52,737 nt of DNA from Myxococcota bacterium (GTDB lineage Bacteria; Myxococcota_A; UBA9160; UBA4427), in assembly GCA_028823175.1 (NCBI GenBank), contig JAPKBZ010000026.1, forward strand, positions 1 to 52,737, given 5' to 3'. Positions 24,720-33,191 of this stretch are shown one piece after another (position 1 is the stretch's first letter; each line of letters opens with the position of its first letter). The translations under genes and the position numbers were made by a program. The notes below the pieces were generated by a model, which had not been told where the DNA came from, searched no databases, and worked only from the letters and a program-made list of their open reading frames with translations.

Positions 24720-26477
24720 ATGACGAGTTACCCGCAACCCCGAGCCAATAGCAATCCCTCCAGCCGCCAAGAGGGCACCAACCCGGGAAGCTTCGCGAAT
24801 CCGCCGGATATCGGCGGCCCCCTGTCCTTCTCGTCCCCGGATACCCCGGACATGCCCCCTGTCTCCGACAAGACGGCGTGGGATTTCATGCCCGAGGGCT
24901 GGGTTCAAACCGAGGGGACGTGGCGAGCACCCGACGGCTTCGTGCCCATCACCCAACTCGAACACGCCCGGCTCGGGATGAACACGCCCGAGATGGAGCG
25001 CGTGGCTCTACGCGAACCCCACCTGACCGTGGACCAGATCCGCGAGGAAGTGGCCGCAGGGCGCATGGTGATTCCCGCCAACAAGGTCCACCTGGGGATG
25101 GACCTCGACCCCATGGCGATTGGACGGGCCAGCCGAACGAAGATCAACGCCAATATGGGGGCCTCCCCTGTCTCGAGTGGAAGCAGCGAGGAAGTCGAAA
25201 AACTCGAGTGGGCGCTGCGATGGGGTGCCGACACGGTGATGGACCTGTCGACCGGGGGCGATCTCGACGCGACCCGCGAGGCGATCATCAAGCACTCCAC
25301 AGCGCCGATTGGCACGGTTCCCATCTACTCCATGATCCTCGGGCGCAGCATCGAGGAACTCGATCGGGAAATGGTTCTCGAGGGCCTCGAGGTCCAGGCG
25401 CGCCAAGGCGTCGACTATTTCACCATTCACGCGGGGGTCCGGCGGGCGCACCTCGATCTGGTGGCCCAGCGACTGATCGGAATCGTAAGTCGCGGGGGCT
25501 CCCTGCTCGCGAAATGGATGCTTCACCATGGGCGTGAGAACCTGATGGCGGAGATTTGGGACGACATCTGCCTGCTCATGCGCCGGTATGACATTACTTT
25601 CTCCATCGGCGACGGACTCCGGCCCGGCGGGCTCGCCGATGCCACCGACGGTGCCCAACTCGGCGAACTGAGCGCTCTGGGCGAACTCACCGAACGCGCC
25701 TGGCGCCATGGCGTGCAGGTGATGATCGAGGGGCCGGGACACGTCCCCTTCGACCAGATCGAATACAATATGAAATTGCAACGCCAGGTCTGCCACGGCG
25801 CCCCCTTCTACGTTCTCGGCCCCCTGGTGACCGATGTCTTCCCCGGCTACGACCATATCACCAGTGCCATCGGCGCCACGGCCGCCGCCTACCACGGGGC
25901 AAGCATGCTTTGTTACGTGACCCCCAAGGAGCATCTGGGCTTGCCGAAGCGCGATGACGTAAAGCAGGGCTGCGTCGCATACCGAATCGCTGCCCACGCG
26001 GCCGACGTGGCGCTTGGCCTCCCGGCCAGCCGGGATTGGGATGACGAACTCACCAAGGCCCGGGCCGCGCTGAATTGGGAAAAGCATTTCGAGCTCGCTT
26101 TCGATACCGATACCGCCCGAGCCTTCCACGACGAGGACATGGACGTGGACACGGATTTCTGCGCCATGTGCGGCCACGATTGGTGCGCGGTCCGAATTAG
26201 CAAAGAAATTACGAGCTTTATCTCGGGCAAGGACGAGGCCTACGCGTGGGAAAAGCCCAAGATTTCCGATGCCCTGAGCGACGAGCAAAAAGAGATTCTC
26301 CAGAAGAGGGGGGTGCTGACGCCCGAGGAATTGCAGCGGCTGGCGAGCAAGACCCAAAGCCAGATGGACGTGGGCAGCGGCCCCGCCCAGTGCCACAGCG
26401 ACGTGGCCCTGGACGAACGGACTGCCCAGGCGCTCCAGGAGGCACACGTCGAGGGTGCAGCCGACGCCTCGGGTTGA
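24720..26477 (+). CDS. thiC: phosphomethylpyrimidine synthase ThiC
   Basis: 585 residues from the ATG at 24720; the longer open frame over the divergent lipoprotein is not coding. It makes HMP phosphate from AIR by radical SAM chemistry for thiamine. KINANMGASPVSSGSSEEVE near 140, GADTVMDLSTGGDLDATREA near 170, IEGPGHVPFDQIEYNMK near 340 and the C-terminal cluster motif CAMCGHDWC (C-x2-C-x4-C) near 482 are all present. A non-standard N-terminal extension of about 60 residues and an acidic/Gln-rich tail surround the core. I looked for a TPP riboswitch in the 204 bases upstream and found none of its conserved elements. Confidence 0.96.
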   Translation: MTSYPQPRANSNPSSRQEGTNPGSFANPPDIGGPLSFSSPDTPDMPPVSDKTAWDFMPEGWVQTEGTWRAPDGFVPITQLEHARLGMNTPEMERVALREPHLTVDQIREEVAAGRMVIPANKVHLGMDLDPMAIGRASRTKINANMGASPVSSGSSEEVEKLEWALRWGADTVMDLSTGGDLDATREAIIKHSTAPIGTVPIYSMILGRSIEELDREMVLEGLEVQARQGVDYFTIHAGVRRAHLDLVAQRLIGIVSRGGSLLAKWMLHHGRENLMAEIWDDICLLMRRYDITFSIGDGLRPGGLADATDGAQLGELSALGELTERAWRHGVQVMIEGPGHVPFDQIEYNMKLQRQVCHGAPFYVLGPLVTDVFPGYDHITSAIGATAAAYHGASMLCYVTPKEHLGLPKRDDVKQGCVAYRIAAHAADVALGLPASRDWDDELTKARAALNWEKHFELAFDTDTARAFHDEDMDVDTDFCAMCGHDWCAVRISKEITSFISGKDEAYAWEKPKISDALSDEQKEILQKRGVLTPEELQRLASKTQSQMDVGSGPAQCHSDVALDERTAQALQEAHVEGAADASG

Positions 26478-27073
26478 ATCCAAAGCGGAGGATTCCGAAA
26501 GTCGCTCCGGGGTCTTTTGCCTTCACCGACGCTCCCCAAGCCGTCAATCCGGAAGATTTCTCGGCAAATCACCGCCCTGGGCGCGCTTTGCTGGGTAAAT
26601 AGCTGAATTTGTGAGTGGTCTGCATAGCCCCAGCTTCGGGGCCGGTGTATCCTCAGCAGCCCAATGGCACGAAGCGTCACAAATATCACCAGCGGAGCAC
26701 CCCAGGGTGCTCTAGGCACCTCTTAACCACCCCACGAACAGCACTGGCCCACTCGTCGGCGAGCCCATTCCGGGAACCGGCAAGCAGCCGGAGGAGTCCG
26801 ACGGAGTCATTCCGGCCGCGGACGAGCAAGCTGGTCTGCAGGAGGGAGCGAGGGGCCTGAAACGAAACAGGCGCCCCGCGCCTCGAATGCCAGAACGCGA
26901 AAACCAAAAACCAAAAGTCATTGCCATGCGGCGCCGGCGCGCCGGGGCCGCATGGAATCGAGCCCAATCAGCCTAAGGAAACTCAGCCGGGACCAGGGAA
27001 CTGCACCCACCAAGGCCATCGTCGGAATACGAGAGCCTGGTACAGAGAGCCCCGAGCGAGGAGAGAGTAAAAG
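26478..27073. other. 596-base non-coding stretch with hairpins
   Basis: No convincing gene lies here; the short open frames on both strands lack ribosome sites and codon bias. The sequence is rich in inverted repeats, including GGGGCCTG / CAGG..CCCC around 26853-26880 and the long hairpin at 26924-26955, with an A/C-rich single-stranded-looking stretch (26899-26917) between. This could be a structured RNA, a long leader of the gene at 27074 or an intergenic repeat element. I could not match it to RNase P RNA, tmRNA, 6S RNA or SRP RNA. Confidence 0.45.
26924..26955. other. long GC-rich hairpin
   Basis: CCATGCGGC (26924-26932) pairs perfectly with GCCGCATGG (26947-26955), and the loop contains the self-complementary CCGGCGCGCCGG, so a nearly continuous stem of about 13 pairs can form. 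No T-tract follows on the plus strand. Confidence 0.6.
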
Positions 27074-27286
27074 ATGGACGTTAAAATCAAGCTCCAGCTG
27101 GAATTCACCGTCACCGGGAGCGGGCTTGAGGATGCCTTCGAGGAATTCGATGAGCTGACCGTCGAAGGACTGATGAACGAAATCCTCGACAAGAACCTCG
27201 CCTGCGATTCAATCGTGACCAAGGTCGCCGAGGGTCCGAACAGCCTTGAGGAATACGACGAGCAGCAAAAGCTCGCCGCCGGATAG
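27074..27286 (+). CDS. small acidic protein of unknown function
   Basis: 70 residues. The ATG is preceded by GAGGAGAG about 10 bases upstream. The sequence opens with an alternating strand (MDVKIKLQLEFTVTGSG) and continues with an acidic helix (EDAFEEFDELTVEGLMNEIL) and an amphipathic C-terminal part ending in LAAG. There is one cysteine and no membrane segment. I recognise no family. It stands between non-coding DNA and a convergent metallopeptidase gene. Confidence 0.6.
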   Translation: MDVKIKLQLEFTVTGSGLEDAFEEFDELTVEGLMNEILDKNLACDSIVTKVAEGPNSLEEYDEQQKLAAG

Positions 27287-27310
27287 ACGAGGCTTCCCGC
27301 ACCCGCGGGT

Positions 27311-27778
27311 CTAGAAGAGCGCCAACTGCTCGGGCGGAGCGGGCCCGGTTCGGGCTCGATCAACATTGGGCGTCGAGATCCCCCCTCGGGAAGGCGCACC
27401 GGACGAAAGACCCGGGGGCGGAGGAAGCGCTCCGCGAGTCGTGGGCGGCCTGCCCGGCAGGTAAATCCCCTGGCGCCGACACCACATCAGGATGGTTTCG
27501 TTGAAGTCCTGGAAGCGCTTGGAGTGGTTGAAGTGCCGCAGGTGCGCCAGCTCGTGACAGAGGGTGCTGACCAGACTCGAGTATTTGAGGGGTTCCCGGG
27601 TCTTCGTGTGGTGGAGGCGGATCTTGATGGTCCCGTCCGAATAGCAGATTCCGTAGCGGAGTTTGACGTTGGCGCGCTCGGGCTCGATCACGCGATAGCG
27701 CAAGCCGAAACGGACACAGATTCGGTCGGCATCCTCCCTCAGCCGTGCGATCAGCTCCAGACGGGTCCCTTTGTCCAT
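27311..27778 (-). CDS. YgjP/SprT-like metal-dependent peptidase domain protein
   Basis: 155 residues. The zinc motif HELAHLRHFNHSKRF near 85-99 (HExxH plus a third His in NHSxxF) with the preceding SSLVSTLCHE helix is that of the YgjP-like / WSS1-like M48-type domain (DUF45). Upstream, YSDGTIKIRLHHT forms the edge strands. The last 45 residues are a Pro/Gly/Arg-rich, probably disordered tail ending LALF. E. coli YgjP is poorly characterised; the wider group includes DNA-protein crosslink proteases. The gene is convergent with the small protein gene and divergent from the LON gene. Confidence 0.8.
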   Translation of the reverse strand: MDKGTRLELIARLREDADRICVRFGLRYRVIEPERANVKLRYGICYSDGTIKIRLHHTKTREPLKYSSLVSTLCHELAHLRHFNHSKRFQDFNETILMWCRRQGIYLPGRPPTTRGALPPPPGLSSGAPSRGGISTPNVDRARTGPAPPEQLALF

Positions 27779-27860
27779 CTCGCTCGCAGTATTCCCGCCG
27801 CCAGCAGGACCGTCAAGCCAACGCGCTAGGCTCCGAGGGACTCGAAAGGAATTCGTAACG

Positions 27861-28556
27861 ATGCCCGCCCCGTCATCTCCCCCCCCGCTGCCTCTCTTTC
27901 CCCTCCCGAACGTCGTTCTCTTCCCCGCCGGCAGCGTTCCTCTCTACATCTTTGAGCCCCGCTATCGAACCATGGTGCGAACAGCTCTGGACGGCGACCG
28001 GCGCATCGGCATGGTGGCGATCCGACCCGAAGCCCTGAACGACAGCGGCGACAACCCCGCCGTCTTCGATGTGGGCTGCGAGGGTGAAATCAGCGGAGCC
28101 CGGGAAAGGGAGGACGGCACCCTCGATATCCTGCTGATCGCGAAGCACCGCTTTAAAATTCGAAGCGAAAGTCTTCCCACCCCCTCGCACCCCTACCGGA
28201 TGGCCGAGGTCGAATATCTCTCCGAGCAGAGCGGCCCCGAGAACACATCGGCGCTTGGCCCGCTCCGAGCTGAGCTGCTTTCGGCCCTCAAGGAACTCGT
28301 CTCCCGCCAGCACAGACGGGTGACCGCCGAGGCCAAGAATCAAATGGCCGTTTTCCAGACCAAGCTGAAGGACTTCACCGAAGCGGAGCTCGTTCACGTC
28401 GTCGCTCAGGCCGTCGAGCTCGGGGTTCTCGAAAAACAACGGCTGCTCGAGGCCCCGTGCGCCCGAGCGCGCCACGAACTTTTGATCGAATTACTTCGCT
28501 TTCAGATCGCCGAGTCCGGGATTTCCGTAGCGCCGGGGTCCGACGTTTTGCAGTGA
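27861..28556 (+). CDS. LON N-terminal (substrate-binding) domain protein
   Basis: 231 residues from the ATG at 27861 (AAAGGA upstream). PLFPLPNVVLFPAGSVPLYI near 10 followed by FEPRYRTMVRTAL and VGCEGEISGARE near 70 is the PUA-like LON substrate-binding domain. The second half is a helical bundle (LKELVSRQHRR, VHVVAQAVELG) as in the N-terminal part of Lon, but there are no ATPase or protease domains. Such stand-alone proteins are common in myxobacteria, actinobacteria and proteobacteria; their role is not settled. It lies upstream of dnaA with a 377-base spacer. Confidence 0.9.
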   Translation: MPAPSSPPPLPLFPLPNVVLFPAGSVPLYIFEPRYRTMVRTALDGDRRIGMVAIRPEALNDSGDNPAVFDVGCEGEISGAREREDGTLDILLIAKHRFKIRSESLPTPSHPYRMAEVEYLSEQSGPENTSALGPLRAELLSALKELVSRQHRRVTAEAKNQMAVFQTKLKDFTEAELVHVVAQAVELGVLEKQRLLEAPCARARHELLIELLRFQIAESGISVAPGSDVLQ

Positions 28557-28933
28557 ATTTAGGGCCGCCGGAAAAATTCGTAAGAAAATGCATTGTGTCG
28601 ATTTTTTGAGGAAAATTGAGATTTTGACAGGTGCGGGAATCCGCCACCAACACAGAAACGATGCATCACCTTTTCTTTCAGGATTGACCTAAGACCCGCA
28701 GAGGCAAGGATATTCGGACTTCGAAACACCGGTTCAAAGCTTTCTAGAACTGTTTTTGAGCGGGTCTTGAGGACGACTCGAAAAAGCTGGATGTCCCAAT
28801 TCTCGCTTTGCGGAGCCTTGGACGGTTGTGGTTAACTGGCATCTGTTCAGCCAGCGATCCGAATCCAATCCCCTTGGATCGGCGCACAACCCCCCAAACC
28901 CCCTAGGAATCCAAGCGCTCCGCGTACGGATTG
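28557..28933. promoter_or_regulatory. AT-rich leader of dnaA, possible origin element
   Basis: This gap is clearly richer in A/T than anything around it, especially 28570-28690 with runs such as GATTTTTTGAGGAAAATTGAG. A TTGACA hexamer at 28624-28629 has no good -10 partner. One near match to the DnaA box exists, TGTGGTTAA at about 28827-28835 (one mismatch to TGTGGATAA). A replication origin next to dnaA is common, but a single imperfect box does not establish one. Confidence 0.35.
28863..28915. promoter_or_regulatory. ATCCAA/TTGGAT half-sites before dnaA
   Basis: ATCCAA (28863-28868) and TTGGAT (28874-28879) form a perfect inverted repeat with a five-base spacer. A third copy, extended to ATCCAAG (28909-28915), pairs with CTTGGAT (28873-28879). 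All lie within 75 bases of the dnaA start, where a binding protein or an RNA stem would affect expression. Confidence 0.35.
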
Positions 28934-30538
28934 GTGTACCCCGAATTGACCTTTGCCCCCGAGGTCTGGGACGGTGTTCTACATCGTCTACAACAAGAAG
29001 TCCCCACGTTCACCTTCGAAACATGGCTCCAGCCCCTGGAGCCCCGAAGAGTGGACGAAGGACTCCTGCTCGTCTGCCCTTCGCCCTTTCACCAGGAGCG
29101 AATCCAGCGACATTTTCTCGCGCGCATCGACGCGTGCCTGCGCGCTGAGAACGGCGCGGGGATCGAGGTTGTTCTCGGCCTCACCCAAGACGGCTCAGCC
29201 CTCGGAGGGGCGGCGCCGAAGAAGCCGGCTGCCGCGAAACTCCGAGCTCTCGAAGCCGACGGCGCAGAATGTTCCCCTCGCTCCGAACCGTCAGCGGCCC
29301 CGGCCGAGCCCGCCCAATCGCCCCAGGTCACCCCGATTCCTCGACGAACCCGAAGAGCGCTCCGGAGCATGCCCCCCGGCCGGATCCCCAGCCCCAAGCC
29401 CGGCCGGATCCCCAGCGCCAAGCCCGGCCGGATCCCCAGCCCCAAGCCCGCCGCCGCCGGACCGGGCGCGACGCCGACCCAATACTCCTTCGACAGCTTC
29501 GTCGTCGGGCCGTGCAATGCCCTGGCCCGGGAGGCTGCGTTCGCCATGGCCCGAAACCAACAACAGGCCCTGAACCAGCTCTACCTGCGAGCGGATTCGG
29601 GCATGGGGAAGACGCATCTAGCGCGAGCCGTCTCCGCCGAGGCCACCAGCCTGGGAGCGGGCGAGGTCAAATACGTCTCCTCCGAGAGCTTCACCAATCA
29701 ATTTCTCTCCGCCCTGCGCAGCAACCGAACCGGGGACTTCAAACGCCGCTACCGAGGCCGCCAGCAGCTTCTGGTCGTCGAAGACGTTCAGTTCCTCGAA
29801 AACAAGGTCGCCACTCAGCTCGAATTCTTTCATACCCTCCAGCACGTCCTCGACGCCGGAGGACGGGTCATGCTCACCGGTGACCGCATGCCCCAGGACA
29901 TGCCCGAACTCAGCCCCCGGCTGCGGTCCCAGCTCTCGAGCGGATTCGTCGCTGAGCTTGAGCCCCCGGATCAACGCGTGCGGCGGGCCATCCTCCGCAG
30001 CAAGGCAGCCCACGGGGGCGTCGCGCTCCCCACCGAGTGCCTGGACATTCTGGTAGAAAACCTCCGGGGGAGTGTCCGGGAACTCGAGGGCGCCCTGATC
30101 CAGCTGGTGACCACTTCCTCGTTGTTGAAGCGGCCCATCGACCTAGAGCTGACCGAAAGTGCCATCGCCAAGAAGACCTCCGCGTCTCCCCGAAAACGGC
30201 GGCTGACGATTGGTGACGTAATCGGGGTGGTGGCGGGGTTCTTTCAGTCCAGTCCCGAGCAGCTCGCTTCCCGATCGCGCCGCAAACAGGTGCTCGTGCC
30301 CCGGCAACTCGCCATGTACCTGTGCCGGCGCTACACCGACGCCCCGGTGGGCAAAATCGGCGAGGCCCTGGGCCGCGACCACCCCGCCGTACGCAACGCC
30401 ATCGAGAAAATCGAGCGCGGCATCCTCGAGAGGCCTCCGCTGCGTTACCAAGTCGAAGCTCTGGGCGAGCGGCTCGACGCCCTGGTCAGCCAGCTCGACC
30501 GCGGCGATGCGCAGCCGCCCTCGCAACCCCGACCCTAA
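28934..30538 (+). CDS. dnaA: chromosomal replication initiator DnaA, divergent
   Basis: 534 residues from the GTG at 28934 (a TTG one codon earlier is possible). Domain I has FTFETWLQPLEPR near 27. A linker to about 185 is Pro/Lys-rich with a three-fold 8-residue repeat. The AAA+ core begins SFDSFVVGPCNALAREAAF. Walker A reads ADSGMGKTHL, with Ala for the first Gly; Walker B reads LLVVEDVQFL. Domain IV carries VPRQLAMYLCRRYTDAPVGK and ALGRDHPAVRNAI near 475-490. The standard DNA-contact motif is GRDHTTVxHA, so two Thr and one His that touch the DnaA box in E. coli are Pro, Ala and Asn here. No dnaN is adjacent. It may recognise a modified box or be a paralogue. Confidence 0.88.
   Translation: MYPELTFAPEVWDGVLHRLQQEVPTFTFETWLQPLEPRRVDEGLLLVCPSPFHQERIQRHFLARIDACLRAENGAGIEVVLGLTQDGSALGGAAPKKPAAAKLRALEADGAECSPRSEPSAAPAEPAQSPQVTPIPRRTRRALRSMPPGRIPSPKPGRIPSAKPGRIPSPKPAAAGPGATPTQYSFDSFVVGPCNALAREAAFAMARNQQQALNQLYLRADSGMGKTHLARAVSAEATSLGAGEVKYVSSESFTNQFLSALRSNRTGDFKRRYRGRQQLLVVEDVQFLENKVATQLEFFHTLQHVLDAGGRVMLTGDRMPQDMPELSPRLRSQLSSGFVAELEPPDQRVRRAILRSKAAHGGVALPTECLDILVENLRGSVRELEGALIQLVTTSSLLKRPIDLELTESAIAKKTSASPRKRRLTIGDVIGVVAGFFQSSPEQLASRSRRKQVLVPRQLAMYLCRRYTDAPVGKIGEALGRDHPAVRNAIEKIERGILERPPLRYQVEALGERLDALVSQLDRGDAQPPSQPRP
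29376..29447. repeat. 24-bp in-frame repeat in the DnaA linker
   Basis: Three head-to-tail copies of a 24-base unit (CCGGCCGGATCCCCAGCCCC plus AAGC), the middle one differing at a single base. They encode P-G-R-I-P-S-P/A-K three times in the disordered linker between domains I and III, where length changes should be tolerated. Confidence 0.9.
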
Positions 30539-30612
30539 ACCCGGTCCCAAGCCCTGTCCCAAGCCCACTCGCAGCCCTGGTCACCAAGGCCCCGGGCAAC
30601 CCAGCAAGCCCG

Positions 30613-31857
30613 CTAGCCAATGACCTGCAAGGAGGCCGACTCCTCGGCGCTCCGCTCGGGGCCTGACTCCCCCTCGGGCGCCACGGGCGTTACGGGCGCC
30701 ACGGGCGTCACGGGATCGAGGGCGGGATCATCGAAGCGACGGAGACTCTGGTAGAGAGTTCCGCGCTCCACCGGAACGCGTCCGATCTCGCGGATCAGGC
30801 GCCGAAAATCTTCCGGGGAGGTGTTCTCTCCGAACTGCGAGCCCGACTCCCGACTGATGGACTCCTCCATCAGCGTACCGCCGAAATCATTCGCCCCCGC
30901 GTCGAGGGCGACCTGGCCCAACTTATGGCCCATCTTCACCCAGGAGACCTGGATATTCGTGATCCAGGGGCGCATGAAGAGCCGAGCCACAGCCACGATT
31001 CGAAGGTCCTCGGGGGCGGTTGCGCCCGGGCGCGACCCGAGCACGTTGTAGAGCTCGTTGCGCTCGTGGATATAGCCCAGGGGAACGAACTCGGTAAAGC
31101 CGCCGGTCTCTTTCTGGACGTCTCGGATCAACCCCATGTGGGCCGCGATATGCCGGGGACTCTCGATGTGCCCGTACATCACGGTGGAGGTCGTGGGGAG
31201 CCCGACCCGGTGGGCGGCCTTGATGATCTCGACCCATCGGTCGGTCTTGAGCTTACGGGGCGAGAGGATGTCGCGGATTTCGTCGTCCAGGATTTCCGCC
31301 GCGGTGCCTGGCAAGCTGCTGACCCCGGCCTCCTTGAGCCAGGCCAAGTAGTCGCCGATCTCCATATCACTCTTGCGGTGGCCGAAGTCGATTTCCTCGG
31401 GAGAGAAGGCGTGCAGATGCAGCTGGGGAAAGGCGGCTTTAACCGCCGACGCAATCTCGTGGTAGTAGGCATGGTCCTTCTGGGGATGGATACCCCCTTG
31501 CATGCAAATCTCTGTAGCGCCCCGCTCGATGGCGTCGGCGCATTTTTCCAAAAGCGTCTCCGTGTCGTGGACGAAGGCGTCGGATTCATGCTTGTGCCGG
31601 GCGAAGCCGCAAAAAGAACAGCCGACATAGCAGATATTCGTGAAGTTGATATTGCGGCAGACGACGTAGGTCACGTCATCCCCCACATCTTCCTGGCGCG
31701 CTTTGTCCGCCGCCCAATACAGCGCATGGCGGTCGGCGCCCTCGGCTTCGAGCAGGCATTCCGCCTCCTCCAGCGAGATTTCTCGGCCATCCAGGGCAGC
31801 CTCGAGAATGGCCGCCACTCGGGGATTAACATCTTCCAGCATACGTTCGAACATCAA
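30613..31857 (-). CDS. cofH: FO synthase subunit 2 (CofH)
   Basis: 414 residues. It is a radical SAM enzyme that joins tyrosine to 5-amino-6-ribitylaminouracil for the deazaflavin FO, precursor of F420. The 4Fe-4S motif is CYVGCSFC (C-x3-C-x2-C) within NRINFTN-type context (RNINFTNICYVGCSFCGFAR) near 68-87. ICMQGGIHPQKDH near 118, FVPLGYIHERNEL near 260 and GANDFGGTLMEESISRESG near 330 favour CofH over the related menaquinone enzymes MqnC/MqnE. The C-terminal tail contains an 18-base duplicated VTPVAP segment. Its start overlaps the cofG stop by four bases, so both are coupled. Confidence 0.92.
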   Translation of the reverse strand: MMFERMLEDVNPRVAAILEAALDGREISLEEAECLLEAEGADRHALYWAADKARQEDVGDDVTYVVCRNINFTNICYVGCSFCGFARHKHESDAFVHDTETLLEKCADAIERGATEICMQGGIHPQKDHAYYHEIASAVKAAFPQLHLHAFSPEEIDFGHRKSDMEIGDYLAWLKEAGVSSLPGTAAEILDDEIRDILSPRKLKTDRWVEIIKAAHRVGLPTTSTVMYGHIESPRHIAAHMGLIRDVQKETGGFTEFVPLGYIHERNELYNVLGSRPGATAPEDLRIVAVARLFMRPWITNIQVSWVKMGHKLGQVALDAGANDFGGTLMEESISRESGSQFGENTSPEDFRRLIREIGRVPVERGTLYQSLRRFDDPALDPVTPVAPVTPVAPEGESGPERSAEESASLQVIG

Positions 31858-33086
31858 GCAGCCTCCTCATCGGACTGGTGGGTTGGACGCCGCGCATAAC
31901 CCTCGTCGGTAGCTAGGCGCGTCACTCGTTTTCGCATTTCGGGTTGAAAAAGCTCCGGTCGGCCCAAGAGCCAATCCGGGTAGACGGGACCGCGGTCCTT
32001 CAGGACCTGGCCGCTGGCCTCGGTCAACTCACGCAACCCCTCCATGGCGGGCCAAGGGGCTTCGGGGTTGATGAAATCGACGGTAACCGGGGATACGCCA
32101 CCCCAATCGTTGAGTCCCGACCGGGCAAGCCTCTCGAGCATACGCGGCGCCAGGTTCGGGGGCGCTTGCACGTTCATCTCGGGCCCCAGGATCAACCGGG
32201 TCAGCGCCACCCAGGCCACCACTTCATCATCGCGAATCGGAGCCGTGGCTCGCATGGGGGTGCTCGGCTTGGGGTGAAAGGGCTGAACGATCACTTCCTG
32301 GATATGCTGGTGTCGCTCCTGCAACTCGCGCAAGGTCATCAGGGTCTCGATGCGCTCTTCGTCGTTTTCACCGATGCCCAGCAGCAGGCCGCTGGTGAAG
32401 GGGATGCGGAGTTGCCCGGCCTCGTCGTGCATCCGTATACGCACTGCGGGATCCTTGTCGGGCGCATGAAAATGAGCCATCCCCTTGCCTCGCAAGCGGG
32501 TGCTCGTGGTCTCCATCATCAGCCCCATGGAGGCGTTCCACGGCCGAAGTACTTCCATTTCTTCCACCGAAAGAATCCCCGCGTTGGTATGCGGAAGCAT
32601 CCCCCCTTCGACGGCGACCTTGCAGGCCTCGAGAACCAAATCGATGGTGGTTCGATAGCCGCGGTCCTTCAACCATTCCCGATGACTCCGGTAGGCCACC
32701 TCGGGCTTATCCCCCAGGCACATCAGAGCCTCGGTACAACCCGTGGCCACTCCGCCGCGAACGCATTCGGCCACCTCTTCCAGGGAGTAGGTATGGGCCT
32801 CGGCGGAATCGGGCTGCTTGGCGAAGCTGCAATACGTGCACCGATTTCGACACAGGTTCGTCAGCGGCAGAAAAATATTCCGCGAGACGGTCACGACGTC
32901 GCCCTTGAACTTTCGCTTGCTCTCGAAGGCCCCTTCGGCAAGAACCTCGAGGACGCCCTCGCTCCGGATATTGGAAGCCAGGCGCAGGGCCACAACTGAG
33001 TCCAGGGTCCCTTCATCCACAGCGGTGCGGACGACTGACTCCGCTTCCGTGCGATTCAGAGGCGCTTCGGGCTGGGGCAAGTTCAA
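31854..33086 (-). CDS. cofG: FO synthase subunit 1 (CofG)
   Basis: 410 residues. It carries out the second radical SAM step of FO synthesis with CofH. RNIFLPLTNLCRNRCTYCSF near 69-88 holds C-x3-C-x2-C, and CTEALMCLGDKPE near 116, HTNAGILSVEEMEVLRPWNA near 166 and IQEVIVQPFHPKPSTPM near 260 are family landmarks. GLNDWGGVSPVTVDFINPE near 335 closes the barrel. It starts 106 bases downstream of folB on the same strand. Because cofG and cofH are both present, the organism can probably make F420; the later cof/fbi genes are not in this window. Confidence 0.93.
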   Translation of the reverse strand: MNLPQPEAPLNRTEAESVVRTAVDEGTLDSVVALRLASNIRSEGVLEVLAEGAFESKRKFKGDVVTVSRNIFLPLTNLCRNRCTYCSFAKQPDSAEAHTYSLEEVAECVRGGVATGCTEALMCLGDKPEVAYRSHREWLKDRGYRTTIDLVLEACKVAVEGGMLPHTNAGILSVEEMEVLRPWNASMGLMMETTSTRLRGKGMAHFHAPDKDPAVRIRMHDEAGQLRIPFTSGLLLGIGENDEERIETLMTLRELQERHQHIQEVIVQPFHPKPSTPMRATAPIRDDEVVAWVALTRLILGPEMNVQAPPNLAPRMLERLARSGLNDWGGVSPVTVDFINPEAPWPAMEGLRELTEASGQVLKDRGPVYPDWLLGRPELFQPEMRKRVTRLATDEGYARRPTHQSDEEAA

Positions 33087-33191
33087 GGGGGAACTTTCTC
33101 TGGGAGGGGCGGGGATGATACCCCCCAGAACGGGACCCGCCTAGCCACCCGATGAGGGTTGAATGAGTAAAAAGGCCCCTGGGGGTCGCGA

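Noticed and set aside
26478..27073. RNase P RNA, tmRNA, 6S or SRP RNA, or a small gene at 26615-26860
   Set aside because: None of the conserved sequence blocks of these RNAs is present, and the short ORF lacks a ribosome site and codon bias.
28700..28770. tRNA suggested by GGTTCAAAGC
   Set aside because: No acceptor stem, anticodon arm or CCA-compatible end can be folded around it.
29376..29447. CRISPR-like array
   Set aside because: The 24-base units are contiguous without spacers and in frame inside dnaA, so they are a coding tandem repeat.
33087..33191. Terminator after folB (GACCCCCAGGGGCC followed by Ts)
   Set aside because: The stem would be about four pairs with a loop too short to form; cofG may simply be read through.
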